Assembly (NCBI RefSeq): GCF_013433315.1
Contig: NZ_WXVV01000024.1
Coordinates: 1 to 64,000 of the forward strand
DNA: 64,000 nt
Source: Pseudomonas crudilactis
GTDB lineage: Bacteria; Pseudomonadota; Gammaproteobacteria; Pseudomonadales; Pseudomonadaceae
Direction of reading: 5' to 3'
Below the pieces are notes generated by a model. The model saw only the letters and a program-made list of their open reading frames with translations. It did no database searches and was not told the DNA's origin. The position numbers and the translations under genes are program-made. Positions 52,155 to 61,445 of this stretch are shown one piece after another; position 1 is the first letter of the stretch, and every line of letters starts with the position of its first letter.

Positions 52155-52176
52155 ACAGGCTACAACTTTCACTAAT

Positions 52177-52204
52177 AAAAACGCCGCTCACTGAGCGGCG
52201 TTTC
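52177..52204. repeat. Hairpin between tRNA pairs
   Basis: AAAAACGCCGCTCA and TGAGCGGCGTTT: a near copy of the hairpin at the end of the tRNA operon, here between the second and third Gly/Glu pairs. It is probably left over from duplication of a pair together with the terminator, and may cause some early termination. Confidence 0.75.
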
Positions 52205-52211
52205 TAGAATT

Positions 52212-52287
<76 letters not shown>

Positions 52288-52290
52288 AAA

Positions 52291-52366
52291 TGGCGTCCCC
52301 TAGGGGACTCGAACCCCTGTTACCGCCGTGAAAGGGCGGTGTCCTAGGCCACTAGACGAAGGGGAC
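52291..52366 (-). tRNA. tRNA-Glu (TTC), copy 2
   Basis: A second 76-nt copy with anticodon TTC and encoded CCA, three bases upstream of its paired tRNA-Gly. Confidence 0.97.
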
Positions 52367-52470
52367 ACGCTACCCGGAACACATGGTGTGTGTTTCGGTG
52401 TCCAGATCCGTATCCGAAGACTTGGCTCTGGTTTCACTCAGCACCGCCCGAAAGCACTGCTGTTTAAAAT

Positions 52471-52546
<76 letters not shown>

Positions 52547-52548
52547 AT

Positions 52549-52624
52549 TGGCGTCCCCTAGGGGACTCGAACCCCTGTTACCGCCGTGAAAGGGCGGTGT
52601 CCTAGGCCACTAGACGAAGGGGAC
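52549..52624 (-). tRNA. tRNA-Glu (TTC), copy 1
   Basis: A 76-nt tRNA-Glu with anticodon TTC, first gene of the tRNA transcript; the promoter lies about 60 bases upstream. Confidence 0.97.
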
Positions 52625-52996
52625 ACACTACAACATTCACTCCCTGCCGCGCTTCGCTGTGTGCTTTACGCTGCAAGTGGCGCGCATTCTATGGATGGAT
52701 TGAGAAGTCGTCAACCCCTTGATATAAATTTATTTAAATCAATGACTTCGACCTGCTTTACGGCGGCAACCGGGCTTTTCCGTCGCCCGACCATTGACGC
52801 CTATATTCCGCCACTCGCCAAGACGTTATAGTCCACCGCACAGTGATGGCAATCTGCACCCGCAGCGCCAGCATTCATATAAGCAGCGTGCGGCCGATAC
52901 AGATTGAACCTGCCGAACCAACCAGTCGAGCGGCGCTAGGCGGTTAAATGCCCAGCCACTACACTCGCATGCGAACCCTATAAAGAGGTCTTACCG
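52625..52996. other. Intergenic region between tRNA operon and membrane-anchored protein gene
   Basis: A 370-bp gap. The left third holds the tRNA promoter, with a GC-rich discriminator (GCGCGCC). An AT-rich tract (52720-52740) lies just upstream of the -35 and could be an UP element. The right half must contain the promoter of the gene at 52997, but no clear hexamer pair was found. Confidence 0.6.
52686..52714 (-). promoter_or_regulatory. tRNA operon promoter
   Basis: Minus strand: TTGACG (52714-52709), 17-bp spacer, TAGAAT (52691-52686), followed by GCGCGCC, the GC-rich discriminator typical of stringently controlled stable RNA promoters. An A/T-rich stretch lies directly upstream. Confidence 0.85.
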
Positions 52997-53767
52997 GTGA
53001 CACCACTCATGATCACCCTGCTTGTCATAGCCGGGATCGCAATTCTGATCGCCATTGGCTACATGAACCATGTGGTGGAAAACAACAAACTGGAGAAAGC
53101 CCGCACCAAGGTCGAACTCAACGACCGCCTGCGCCGTTGCGGCGAACTGACCGAGACCTTCCCGGGCCAGTTCATGACCCCGGCACTCAAACTGCTGCTG
53201 ACCCGTCTGGAACTGAACGTCTGCCAGCGCCTGCTGAACCTGGAAAAAACCAGCGCCACCACTAAAGCGCGCATCACCGAACTGAGCGCACTGGTCGCCC
53301 AAGGTGAATCGATTCCGGTCAACAACCCACCGGCACCGATCCTGACCGAAGCCAAAGCCAAAGACGTGCGCTTCCTGCTCGAAGCCCTCCACGGCCAAAT
53401 CACCCGAGCCGCGCACGACGGCTTCCTGCCACCGAACGAAGCCAAGCACTGGATCCGCGAAGTCCGCCACATTCTGGTGCTGCTGCACATCGAATTCTTC
53501 AACAATCTCGGCCAACAGTCCCTGCAACAAAACCAACCCGGCCAGGCCCGCCTCGCCTTCGAACGCGGCGTGCAATACCTGCGCAAACAGCAGGATCCAC
53601 AGATGTATGCAGAACAACTGCAATACCTGGAAAAACTGCTGGCCCGCGCCAACGCCCAGGTCATGGATAAAATTGCACCGGTTGAAGGTGAAGAGAACCA
53701 ACTGACTGCCGGCCTAAAAGATGTCGAGGCCGATGCGGACTGGAAGAAGAAAGTGATCTACGACTGA
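52997..53767 (+). CDS. Conserved membrane-anchored protein of unknown function
   Basis: A 256-residue protein with one N-terminal transmembrane helix (about 4-22, LMITLLVIAGIAILIAIGYM) and a long, mostly helical cytoplasmic part with heptad-like stretches (NKLEKARTKVELNDRLRRCG). No domain was recognised. The middle (ALHGQITRAAHDGFLPPNEA, ERGVQYLRKQQDP) suggests a helical repeat or coiled-coil scaffold. GTG start with GAGG nine to ten bases upstream; an ATG four codons later is possible. Monocistronic with its own terminator. Confidence 0.82.
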   Translation: MTPLMITLLVIAGIAILIAIGYMNHVVENNKLEKARTKVELNDRLRRCGELTETFPGQFMTPALKLLLTRLELNVCQRLLNLEKTSATTKARITELSALVAQGESIPVNNPPAPILTEAKAKDVRFLLEALHGQITRAAHDGFLPPNEAKHWIREVRHILVLLHIEFFNNLGQQSLQQNQPGQARLAFERGVQYLRKQQDPQMYAEQLQYLEKLLARANAQVMDKIAPVEGEENQLTAGLKDVEADADWKKKVIYD

Positions 53768-53783
53768 TTGCAGATGTTGAGAG

Positions 53784-53808
53784 AAGCCACCGAGAGGTGG
53801 CTTTTTTG
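53784..53808 (+). terminator. Terminator
   Basis: AAGCCACC pairs with GGTGGCTT around GAGA, then T6; 16 bases after the preceding stop codon. Confidence 0.88.
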
Positions 53809-53850
53809 TGGGCTCGCGGGAGTGAACACGATAGACAACCGGTGAATGAG

Positions 53851-54252
53851 AGGCCGCTTTCGCGAGCAAGCTCGCTCCCACAAGGTTTGAGTACATCCGG
53901 CAGAGATGGGTTGGCTGCCAGACCGCGATCGCGAGCAGGCTCACTCCTACATTGGGATTGAGTACATGCGGCAGAGATGGGTCGGCTGCCAGACCGCGAT
54001 CGCGAGCAGGCTCGCTCCTACATTGGGATTGAGTACATGCGGCAGAGATGGGTCGGCTGTCAGGCCGCTTTCGCGAGCAGGCTCGCTCCTACATTGGGAT
54101 TGAGTACATCCGGCAGAGATGGGTCGGCTGCCAGACCGCGATCGCGAGCAGGCTCACTCCTACATTGGGACTGAGTACATCCGGCAGAGATGGGTCGGCT
54201 GTCAGGCCGCCTTCGTCGGAACGCCGCCCGGAGCAAGCTCGCTCCCACAGAA
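53851..54252. repeat. Tandem REP array with a 71-bp period
   Basis: After one REP core (TTTCGCGAGCAAGCTCGCTC), a unit beginning GAGTACAT is repeated five times at 53889, 53960, 54031, 54102 and 54173, exactly 71 bp apart. Each unit contains GGCAGAGATGGG, CGCGATCGCGAGCAGGCTC (or TTTCGCGAGC variants) and ACTCCTACATTGGGA. The last unit is degenerate, its REP part interrupted by CGTCGGAACGCCGCCC. Because 71 is not a multiple of three, any ORFs across it shift frame from unit to unit, so no protein is encoded. Confidence 0.9.
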
Positions 54253-54299
54253 GATCAAGAGCAGACCGCGCATCGCTTCCGCTTCTCACCACTCAACAG

Positions 54300-54661
54300 G
54301 ATGAGCGTTAGCTCGGCTGCAGCTTTTGATCTTGATCTGAAAGCCCGTCGGCAGGCTGAGTGGAGGGATTGATCCGGGGGTGGGAGCGCAGCGACCGTTC
54401 GACGAAGTCGAACACATCGAGAGGAGGTGCAGCGAAGCAAACCGTAGGCGATGCCCCCCCCCGGATGAATCCCGGAGCGAAGGAACCCCGAGCTTTAGCG
54501 AGCGGGCCGAACGTCAGGGCAAAGCGTTTTGGTTACTTTTGGGCGTCTGCAAAAGTGACCCGCCGTGAGGGCGGAACCGCCAGCCGCAGCACCCGAAGCA
54601 ACGGATATATCCCAAAAACCCCAAGAGCATGGTCGGCCCAAAGGCCGCCAAGCCCAAAGCG
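54300..54661. repeat. Probable dispersed intergenic repeat downstream of the MCP gene
   Basis: GC-rich sequence without a convincing gene. It contains GGGCAAAGCGTTTTGGTTAC and CAAAAGTGACCCGCCGTGAG, which I remember as a frequently repeated intergenic sequence of P. fluorescens-group genomes. Weak inverted pairs (CAAAGCGTTTTGG; GGCGGAACCGCC) occur. No second copy lies in this window, so dispersal could not be confirmed here. Confidence 0.5.
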
Positions 54662-56629
54662 TCAAAGCCGAAAATGCCCAACCATTCCGCGCAACTCACT
54701 CCCCAACTGCGCCAGCTCAACACTCGAAGCCGCATTCCCGCGCATCGCGATCGACGACTGATCCGCACTCGCACGAATACTCGTCACACTGCGATTGATC
54801 TCCTCCGCCACCGAACTCTGCTCCTCGGCCGCCGCCGCAATCTGCTGATTCATCTGCTGAATCAACGACACCGCCACCGCAATACTCCCCAGCGCACTCT
54901 CGGTCTGCAACGCATCACTGACCGCCAGCTTCACCAACTCCCCGCTGTTCTGAATCTGCTGCACCGAAGCATGTGCCGCCGAACGCAACGCACTGACCAG
55001 CCGTTCAATTTCCTCAGTCGATTGCTGCGTGCGTCGAGCCAGCGCGCGCACCTCATCGGCCACCACCGCAAAGCCCCTGCCCTGCTCACCGGCCCGTGCC
55101 GCCTCGATCGCCGCATTCAACGCCAATAGATTGGTCTGCTCGGCGACGCTTTTGATCACCCCCAGCACCGTGCCGATATTCTGAATTTCCGCACTGAGGC
55201 TTTCGATGCTGGAACTGGCCGACGTCGCCGAATCGGCCAATTGTTCGATCCGCACCATGCTCTGGCGCACCACCTGCTGGCCACTCTCGACCTTGTCGTC
55301 CGCCGTTTGCGCGGCCAGCGCCGCCTCTTCGGCATTGCGCGCGACGTCATGCACAGTGGCGGTCATCTGGTTCATCGCCGTGGCGACCTGCTCGGTTTCT
55401 TCCTTCTGGCTGCTGACCTCAAGGTTGGTCTGCTCGGTAACCGCCGACAGTGATTGCGCCGAACTGGCCAGTTGCTCGATCCCCGCCTGCAACCCGCTGA
55501 CAATCGCACTCAGTCCCGCGCCCATCTGCTGCATCGCCAACATCAACTGGCCGATCTCGTCACGCCGGGTCACCTCCACGGTCGCACTCAAGTCACCGGC
55601 GGCAATCTGCTGGGCGACCTGAATCACGCTGCGCAATGGTGCGACGATCAGTCGAGTGATCAGCCACGCAGCCAACAATCCGACCAACAGCGCCAGCGCC
55701 GATGAACCAATGATCAGCAACGAGTTTTTCTTCAGTTCCGCCTGCATCGCGCCGTCTTCAGCGACATAAGCCTGATTCACCCGCTCGACCACTTGGTCGG
55801 CACGCTGGTGCAATTGCTCGTAGACGGTTTTTTCCTGCGCGAGCAAACCCGTGTATTCGGCCAGCTTGTCGTTGAAACCGGCGATATGCCCGGACACTTC
55901 ATTGAGCACGGTCAGGTAACCCTCGTCCTTGACCGTGGTTTTCAGTTCTTCGGCTTGCGCCTGAGCCTGCGCGGCCTGTTCGATATTGCCTTTGCCGGCA
56001 CTGTCGGCATCGCCCTTGCGGCTTTGATCGAGGCGGATCCGCGCTTCGTTCATCGCTTGCAGCATCAACCGCGACACCTGACTGACCTGGTTGGCCTGCT
56101 CAATGAACTGCGCTCCGTCCTTGCCCTCGGTGTCCTTCAAGGTATACGCACCGTCGTCGGCAAGTCCGGCCTGCAACACATCGAGGTTATTGGCCACACT
56201 GGACACCGACCAACTGGCCATTTCCAGTGCGAGGTCCTTGGCCTGGGTCAACGACACAAACTCATCGAACGCTTTGCGATAGGCCGCCAGCGATTGCTCG
56301 ACATCGGTCATCACCGGCACATTGGCCGGCGTCTGCACCTTGAGCTCGTTGGCCAGGGCATTCAGCCCGTCCACACCTTCACGCAGGGCATCGGCGGTTT
56401 TCGGATTGCCGCGCAAAGCATATTCCTGCTCGAGCAGGCGCACCTTGAGCAGGCCACTGTTGAGCGAGGACATCTGTTTCAGCCCGTCGAAACGCTGACT
56501 GATGGTTTGCAGGGACCAGACGCCAATGGCCGCCACCAGCGCGGTCAGGAGCAAGACCAGTACAAATCCGATACCCAGTTTTTTTGCCATACCGAGGTTG
56601 GCAAAACGTCCTTGCATGGCCGAAATCAT
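54662..56629 (-). CDS. Methyl-accepting chemotaxis protein
   Basis: A 655-residue transducer. TM1 is near 18-40, then a helical periplasmic sensor of about 245 residues, large enough for a helical bimodular (HBM) domain, then TM2 (IIGSSALALLVGLLAAWLIT), HAMP (RSVIQVAQQIAAGDLSATVE) and the signalling domain with the hairpin tip EQTNLLALNAAIEAARAGEQ. No CheR-binding pentapeptide is at the C-terminus (SELRGMVGHFRL). The ATG at 56629 has CAGGGGA at nine bases; the long open frame upstream overlaps the MocR gene and is discarded. Confidence 0.92.
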   Translation of the reverse strand: MISAMQGRFANLGMAKKLGIGFVLVLLLTALVAAIGVWSLQTISQRFDGLKQMSSLNSGLLKVRLLEQEYALRGNPKTADALREGVDGLNALANELKVQTPANVPVMTDVEQSLAAYRKAFDEFVSLTQAKDLALEMASWSVSSVANNLDVLQAGLADDGAYTLKDTEGKDGAQFIEQANQVSQVSRLMLQAMNEARIRLDQSRKGDADSAGKGNIEQAAQAQAQAEELKTTVKDEGYLTVLNEVSGHIAGFNDKLAEYTGLLAQEKTVYEQLHQRADQVVERVNQAYVAEDGAMQAELKKNSLLIIGSSALALLVGLLAAWLITRLIVAPLRSVIQVAQQIAAGDLSATVEVTRRDEIGQLMLAMQQMGAGLSAIVSGLQAGIEQLASSAQSLSAVTEQTNLEVSSQKEETEQVATAMNQMTATVHDVARNAEEAALAAQTADDKVESGQQVVRQSMVRIEQLADSATSASSSIESLSAEIQNIGTVLGVIKSVAEQTNLLALNAAIEAARAGEQGRGFAVVADEVRALARRTQQSTEEIERLVSALRSAAHASVQQIQNSGELVKLAVSDALQTESALGSIAVAVSLIQQMNQQIAAAAEEQSSVAEEINRSVTSIRASADQSSIAMRGNAASSVELAQLGSELRGMVGHFRL

Positions 56630-56738
56630 TGCGCGTAGTCCCCTGCCATTGTCAGTAGAGCGAAGAGTCGCAACGGCCATCCACCGGCACAAGTCTCTGG
56701 CGTCGGAATAATGGCAAAAAGCTACGTCTGCGTCGTTT

Positions 56739-58139
56739 TCAGAACGCTTGAGGTCGATCCGAACCGGTGTGGCGAAAAAACTGCCGGGCGCGCGGATCGC
56801 AGGCGTATGCCACGTTGATGCGCAGCCAGTCGCCCGACTCACCGCTGGGACTGAAGGCATCAGGCGCGGACAGCAGCACGCCACAGCGTTGAGCCTGCCG
56901 ACGTACACGCGCATGATCGCTCATGCGCGAACGCGCCCAGATGAACAACCCGCCAACAGGCTTGCCGAAAACCTCCCAATCAGCGTCCTCCAGCGCCTGC
57001 AGCGCGGCGGCACGATCGGCATTCAAGCGTTGGCGCTGGCGCTGCACCAGTTTGCGGTAAGCGCCGCTGACCATCAGGCTGGCCAGCACCGCCTCGGTAA
57101 ACCTCGAAGCCCCCAAACCGCTGATCATCTTGACCTGAGCCAGTCGCCTGACCATTTCGCTGTCGGCGAAGACGAACCCGACTCGCAACGAACTGCTCAG
57201 TGTCTTGGAAAAACTGCCCACATAGATGACCCGTCCCTCATCATCCAGCGCCGCCAGTCGCGTACCGTTGCCCGTATGCAAATCCGCATAGACATCGTCT
57301 TCGATCACGCGCAAATCATAGGCCTTGCTCAGTTGCAGGATGCGTTGGGCCACACTCGCCGACAGGCAACTGCCGGTGGGGTTGTGATGATGGCTGTTGA
57401 TGAACAATGCGCCAGGCCGAAACTGTTGCAGCAAAGCCTCCAGCGCTTCGATATCCGGCCCGTTCGGGGTACGACACACCTCGAGCATCCGCACGCCATG
57501 CAGGCGCAGGAGATCGAACAGCGGCGCATACCCTGGCGTCTCGACCACCACGCAGTCTCCGGCCTTGAACAAGGTGCGCACGATCAGATCCAGCGCGTGG
57601 CTGGCGCCGCAGGTACTCAACAACTGAGAACTGCGCGCCTCGATACCGAACAGCTTCAGACGCTTGACGATCTGCTCGCGCAACGCCGGTAGTCCCAAAG
57701 GCGTGCTGTAGTTGAACAGGCTGGCCATATCGGTGCGCGCCACCTCGCGCAGCGCGTAGCTGAGGTCGTCCGGCTCGCGCCAGCTTTGCGGCAGACCACC
57801 GGCACCCAGCTTCAACCCCCCGGCGGCCTCACACACTGCATCACACCAGGCATAACGGCCCTCGAATGGCGCCAGTTCATCATCGGAGCCCTGTGTCGAC
57901 GGCGAGGCGGCGACAATGAACCCGGTGCCTTGGCAGGCGCTCAGAACGCCCTGCGATACCAGCCGTTCACACGCCTCGACAACACACGACTGACTGAGCA
58001 GATTATCCCGCGCGATTTGCCGCACGGAGGGCAAACGGGTGGCCGGCGCTACGCCACTTTGCAGGATCCACTCAGTCAGTCCGTCAACAATCTGCTGCAC
58101 GACCGGCACCATTGCCTGTCGATCAATTCTCAATTCCAT
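56739..58139 (-). CDS. MocR family regulator (GntR HTH fused to aminotransferase fold)
   Basis: A 466-residue MocR protein. The N-terminal GntR winged helix (about 1-75: VVQQIVDGLTEWILQSGVAP, RLPSVRQIARDNLLSQSCVV) is linked to a fold-type I aminotransferase domain with the PLP Lys in YVGSFSKTLSSSLRVGF and INSHHHNPTGSCLSA. Such proteins regulate vitamin B6, GABA, taurine or amino acid genes. Targets may be the neighbouring MCP or SDR genes. The ATG at 58139 follows CAGGAG at eleven bases. Confidence 0.9.
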   Translation of the reverse strand: MELRIDRQAMVPVVQQIVDGLTEWILQSGVAPATRLPSVRQIARDNLLSQSCVVEACERLVSQGVLSACQGTGFIVAASPSTQGSDDELAPFEGRYAWCDAVCEAAGGLKLGAGGLPQSWREPDDLSYALREVARTDMASLFNYSTPLGLPALREQIVKRLKLFGIEARSSQLLSTCGASHALDLIVRTLFKAGDCVVVETPGYAPLFDLLRLHGVRMLEVCRTPNGPDIEALEALLQQFRPGALFINSHHHNPTGSCLSASVAQRILQLSKAYDLRVIEDDVYADLHTGNGTRLAALDDEGRVIYVGSFSKTLSSSLRVGFVFADSEMVRRLAQVKMISGLGASRFTEAVLASLMVSGAYRKLVQRQRQRLNADRAAALQALEDADWEVFGKPVGGLFIWARSRMSDHARVRRQAQRCGVLLSAPDAFSPSGESGDWLRINVAYACDPRARQFFRHTGSDRPQAF

Positions 58140-58285
58140 GAGCAAGCAAACTCCTGTCCGTTTTGCTGGCGGCAGTAAATCACAGCCGCGCCGGACAGGC
58201 TGTGCGACAACACCGCCAAAAGCGACCGTTCTAACCGTTTGATACACATTGTTTAAGGGGCTTCACGGAACTGACCGCGATCCAT

Positions 58286-58318
58286 AAAAAAGCCCGCAAC
58301 GAATGCGGGCTGTTTTTA
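58286..58318 (-). terminator. Terminator after the SDR gene
   Basis: Arms AGCCCGCA and TGCGGGCT; A6 on the plus strand gives T6 in the minus-strand transcript, just past the SDR stop at 58330. Confidence 0.88.
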
Positions 58319-58329
58319 TTGCGCTTTGT

Positions 58330-59091
58330 TCAGAACGCGGTAACGCCGCCGTCGACTGCCAGCGAGTGGCCGGTGGTGAATGCTGCACCGTCGCTGCACA
58401 GGTACAACACAGCGCTGGCGATTTCCTCGACTTTACCGATGCGCCCGACCGGGTGCATGGCATTGGCGAATTCGCCCTTCTTCGGATCGGCCTCATAGGC
58501 GCGACGGAACATGTCGGTATCGATCACCGCCGGACACACAGCGTTGACGCGGATTTTCTTCTTGGCGTATTCGATGGCTGCCGATTTGGTCAAACCGATC
58601 ACCGCATGCTTCGACGCCGCATAGATGCTCATCTTTGGCGCCGCGCCCAGCCCGGCCACTGAGGCGGTATTGACGATCGCCCCGCCGCCCTGAGCCAGCA
58701 ACAGCGGCAGTTGATACTTCATGCACAGCCAGACGCCCTTGACGTTGACGCCCATGATCGCGTCGAACTCGTCCATCGAGCCGTCGGCCAGTTTGCCTTT
58801 TTCGATTTCGATGCCGGCATTGTTGAAGGCGTAGTCGAGACGGCCGTAAGTATTGATCACCTCGTCCATCAGATTTTTCACTTCGCTTTCGACGGTCACG
58901 TTGCAGCGTACGAAGGTCGCTTCGCCACCGGCTGTACGAATCAGTGCCACCGTGCCCTCGCCCCCAGCCGCGTCCAGGTCAGCGACCACCACTTTCAGGC
59001 CTTCGGCGGCGAACGCCTGCGCGGTCGCCCGGCCGATGCCGTTGGCCGCGCCGGTGACTACGGCAACTTGACCGGAAAACGTCATGCTCAT
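58330..59091 (-). CDS. SDR family oxidoreductase
   Basis: A 253-residue classical short-chain dehydrogenase with TGAANGIGRATA, FNNAG, the Ser of VNTASVAGLG and YAASKHA, and the C-terminal GHSLAVDGGVTAF. Asp after the first beta-strand pair (VVADLDA) suggests NAD(H). The ATG at 59091 has GAGGA at seven bases. Substrate unknown. Confidence 0.9.
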   Translation of the reverse strand: MSMTFSGQVAVVTGAANGIGRATAQAFAAEGLKVVVADLDAAGGEGTVALIRTAGGEATFVRCNVTVESEVKNLMDEVINTYGRLDYAFNNAGIEIEKGKLADGSMDEFDAIMGVNVKGVWLCMKYQLPLLLAQGGGAIVNTASVAGLGAAPKMSIYAASKHAVIGLTKSAAIEYAKKKIRVNAVCPAVIDTDMFRRAYEADPKKGEFANAMHPVGRIGKVEEIASAVLYLCSDGAAFTTGHSLAVDGGVTAF

Positions 59092-59320
59092 TGTTATGTC
59101 CTCAAAGGGATAGCTGCAGGTGATTTGCAGCATAGCCATTGCGGTCTGCCGAGCGTCACCACTATCCAATGGCTGTTTAGGCGCCCATGCGTCGCAGTGA
59201 TAAAACGGGCCAGGTGATCATCACTGCACTGGATCGACGTGCATTCGCCGCATCAGCCAACCTTGCGCCAATGCAGCCAAGCGTCTATCAACAAGACTTC
59301 ATTCCGTTCGAGTGCCTGCC

Positions 59321-60325
59321 ATGACCAACCAGACCAATCGCCAGTTCCTGCTCGCCCAACGCCCGGTGGGTGCGGCCAACCGCGAGACCTTCACCTATCA
59401 GGAAGTGCCGGTCGGCGAACCGGCGGCGGGTCAGATTCTGGTCAAGAACGAATACCTGTCCCTCGACCCGGCCATGCGTGGCTGGATGAACGAGGGCAAG
59501 TCCTACATCCCGCCGGTGGGTATCGGCGAAGTCATGCGTGCGCTGGGCGTGGGCAAAGTCATCGCCTCGAACAATCCGGGCTTCGCCGTCGGCGACTACG
59601 TTAACGGTGCCATTGGCGTGCAGGATTATTTCCTTGGCGAGCCAAGAGGTTTCTACAAGGTCGATCCGAAACTGGCCCCGCTGCCGGTGTATTTGTCGGC
59701 ACTGGGCATGACCGGCATGACCGCTTACTTCGCCCTGCTGGATGTCGGTGCACCGAAGGCCGGGGATACGGTTGTGCTGTCCGGTGCGGCCGGCGCGGTG
59801 GGCAGCATTGCCGGGCAGATTGCCAAGATCAAAGGCTGCCGCGTGGTTGGCATTGCCGGCGGCGCCGACAAATGCAAATTCCTCATTGATGAGTTGGGTT
59901 TTGACGGCGCCATCGACTACAAGTCCGAAGATGTCGTGGCCGGGCTTAAACGCGAATGCCCGAAAGGTGTCGACGTGTATTTCGACAACGTCGGCGGCGA
60001 TATTCTCGATGCTGTGCTCAGCCGTCTGAACATGAAAGCGCGGGTAGTGATTTGCGGCGCGATCAGCCAGTACAACAATAAAGAAGCGGTCAAAGGCCCG
60101 GCCAACTACCTGTCGCTGCTGGTCAACCGTGCGCGGATGGAAGGCTTTGTGGTGATGGATTACGCGGCGCAATACGCCAGCGCCGCGCAGGAAATGGCCG
60201 GCTGGATGGCCAAGGGGCAGCTCAAAAGCAAGGAAGATATCGTCGAAGGCCTGGAGACCTTCCCGGAAACGCTGATGAAATTGTTCAGCGGTGAGAACTT
60301 CGGCAAGTTGGTGCTGAAGGTTTAA
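59321..60325 (+). CDS. Zinc-independent MDR family NADP-dependent oxidoreductase (CurA/PTGR-like)
   Basis: A 334-residue medium-chain reductase. It has the leukotriene B4 12-hydroxydehydrogenase/CurA pattern: YLSLDPAMRGWMNEGKSYIP, GMTGMTAYFALLDVGAPKAG, LSGAAGAVGS and YFDNVGGDIL. Members reduce alpha,beta-unsaturated ketones with NADPH. No catalytic zinc ligands are present. The ATG at 59321 is chosen over a GTG three codons upstream. Confidence 0.9.
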   Translation: MTNQTNRQFLLAQRPVGAANRETFTYQEVPVGEPAAGQILVKNEYLSLDPAMRGWMNEGKSYIPPVGIGEVMRALGVGKVIASNNPGFAVGDYVNGAIGVQDYFLGEPRGFYKVDPKLAPLPVYLSALGMTGMTAYFALLDVGAPKAGDTVVLSGAAGAVGSIAGQIAKIKGCRVVGIAGGADKCKFLIDELGFDGAIDYKSEDVVAGLKRECPKGVDVYFDNVGGDILDAVLSRLNMKARVVICGAISQYNNKEAVKGPANYLSLLVNRARMEGFVVMDYAAQYASAAQEMAGWMAKGQLKSKEDIVEGLETFPETLMKLFSGENFGKLVLKV

Positions 60326-60342
60326 GGCCAGCACAAAACAAA

Positions 60343-60433
60343 TGTAGGAGTGAGCCTGCTCGCGATAGCGGTGTGTCAGTCAACATTAACGTTGTTTGAC
60401 ACACCGCTATCGCGAGCAGGCTCACTCCTACAG
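60343..60433. repeat. REPIN (inverted REP pair)
   Basis: TGTAGGAGTGAGCCTGCTCG and its reverse complement, with a nearly palindromic middle (GGTGTGTCAGTCAAC...GTTTGACACACC). It lies between the MDR gene and pyrF, both of which end here, and may act as a double-stranded RNA barrier. Confidence 0.9.
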
Positions 60434-60450
60434 GGTTTTGCAGTGTTTGT

Positions 60451-61149
60451 TTAGGCGATTTCGGCTACAACCGACGCCAGCGCCTGTGCCGGATCAGCCG
60501 CCTGGCTGATCGGACGGCCAATCACCAGGTAATCGGAACCGGCATCCAGCGCCTGACGCGGGGTCAGAATACGGCGCTGATCGTCCTGCGCGCTGCCGGC
60601 CGGACGAATCCCCGGAGTCACCAGTTGCAGCGACGGATGTGCGGTTTTCAGTGCCGTGGCTTCCAGCGCCGAGCACACCAGACCGTCCATCCCAGCCTTC
60701 TCGGCCAGTGCCGCCAGACGCAGCACTTGTTCCTGCGGCTCGATATCCAGACCGATACCGGCGAGGTCTTCACGCTCCATGCTGGTCAGTACGGTCACGC
60801 CGATCAGCAGCGGTTGCGGGCCGCTGCGCTTGTCCAGCTCTTCCCGGCAGGCAGCCATCATGCGCAGGCCACCGGAGCAATGCACGTTGACCATCCACAC
60901 GCCCATCTCGGCAGCGGCTTTCACGGCCATCGCGGTGGTGTTGGGAATGTCGTGGAATTTCAGGTCGAGGAATACTTCAAAACCCTTGTCACGCAGGGTG
61001 CCGACGATTTCCGCGGCGCAACTGGTGAACAGTTCCTTGCCCACTTTGACCCGGCACAGTTTCGGGTCCAACTGGTCGGCCAGCTTCAGTGCGGCGTCAC
61101 GGGTGGGGAAATCCAGGGCGACGATGATAGGAGTCTGGCAGGCGGACAT
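60451..61149 (-). CDS. pyrF: Orotidine 5'-phosphate decarboxylase
   Basis: A 232-residue TIM-barrel enzyme with the catalytic array DLKFHDIPNT, VALDFPTRDAAL at the N-terminus and VTPGIRPAG near the C-terminus. It makes UMP from OMP. The ATG at 61149 gives the normal length; the long upstream open frame is GC-driven. Confidence 0.95.
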   Translation of the reverse strand: MSACQTPIIVALDFPTRDAALKLADQLDPKLCRVKVGKELFTSCAAEIVGTLRDKGFEVFLDLKFHDIPNTTAMAVKAAAEMGVWMVNVHCSGGLRMMAACREELDKRSGPQPLLIGVTVLTSMEREDLAGIGLDIEPQEQVLRLAALAEKAGMDGLVCSALEATALKTAHPSLQLVTPGIRPAGSAQDDQRRILTPRQALDAGSDYLVIGRPISQAADPAQALASVVAEIA

Positions 61150-61445
61150 GAATGGGCTCTCAGGCAGGTCGAAATCGGCGCGCATTGTAGCGGAACCGGC
61201 GGCGGCGCGGCACCCGATGATCGGTAAATCGTCGCGCCGACCGTGATCAGCATAGCGCTCGCTGCTATTGTGTCGACTCCGATACACAACCGACATGCCG
61301 CCAACACGCACCCGCGCTAGCCTCGCCAGCCGCAACACGTCCTTACATCAGCACTTCCCGCCTCACGGCCGGACGCCTATGCTGAAACCACCACCTCGCA
61401 GCCCATCTTTTGTGGTTGGCGGCCTACTGGCAGATGAACAGCCTC

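Noticed and set aside
53889..54243. CRISPR array
   Set aside because: Regular 71-bp spacing looks similar, but the whole unit is repeated, there are no unique spacers and no cas genes; the core is a REP.
53906..54372. Several 60-90-codon frames in the REP array
   Set aside because: They are translations of the 71-bp REP unit in shifting frames and have no ribosome-binding sites.
54360..54798. Short plus-strand frames upstream of the MCP 3' end
   Set aside because: They lie in the suspected dispersed repeat and run into the MCP gene; composition is Arg/Pro/Ser shadow-like.
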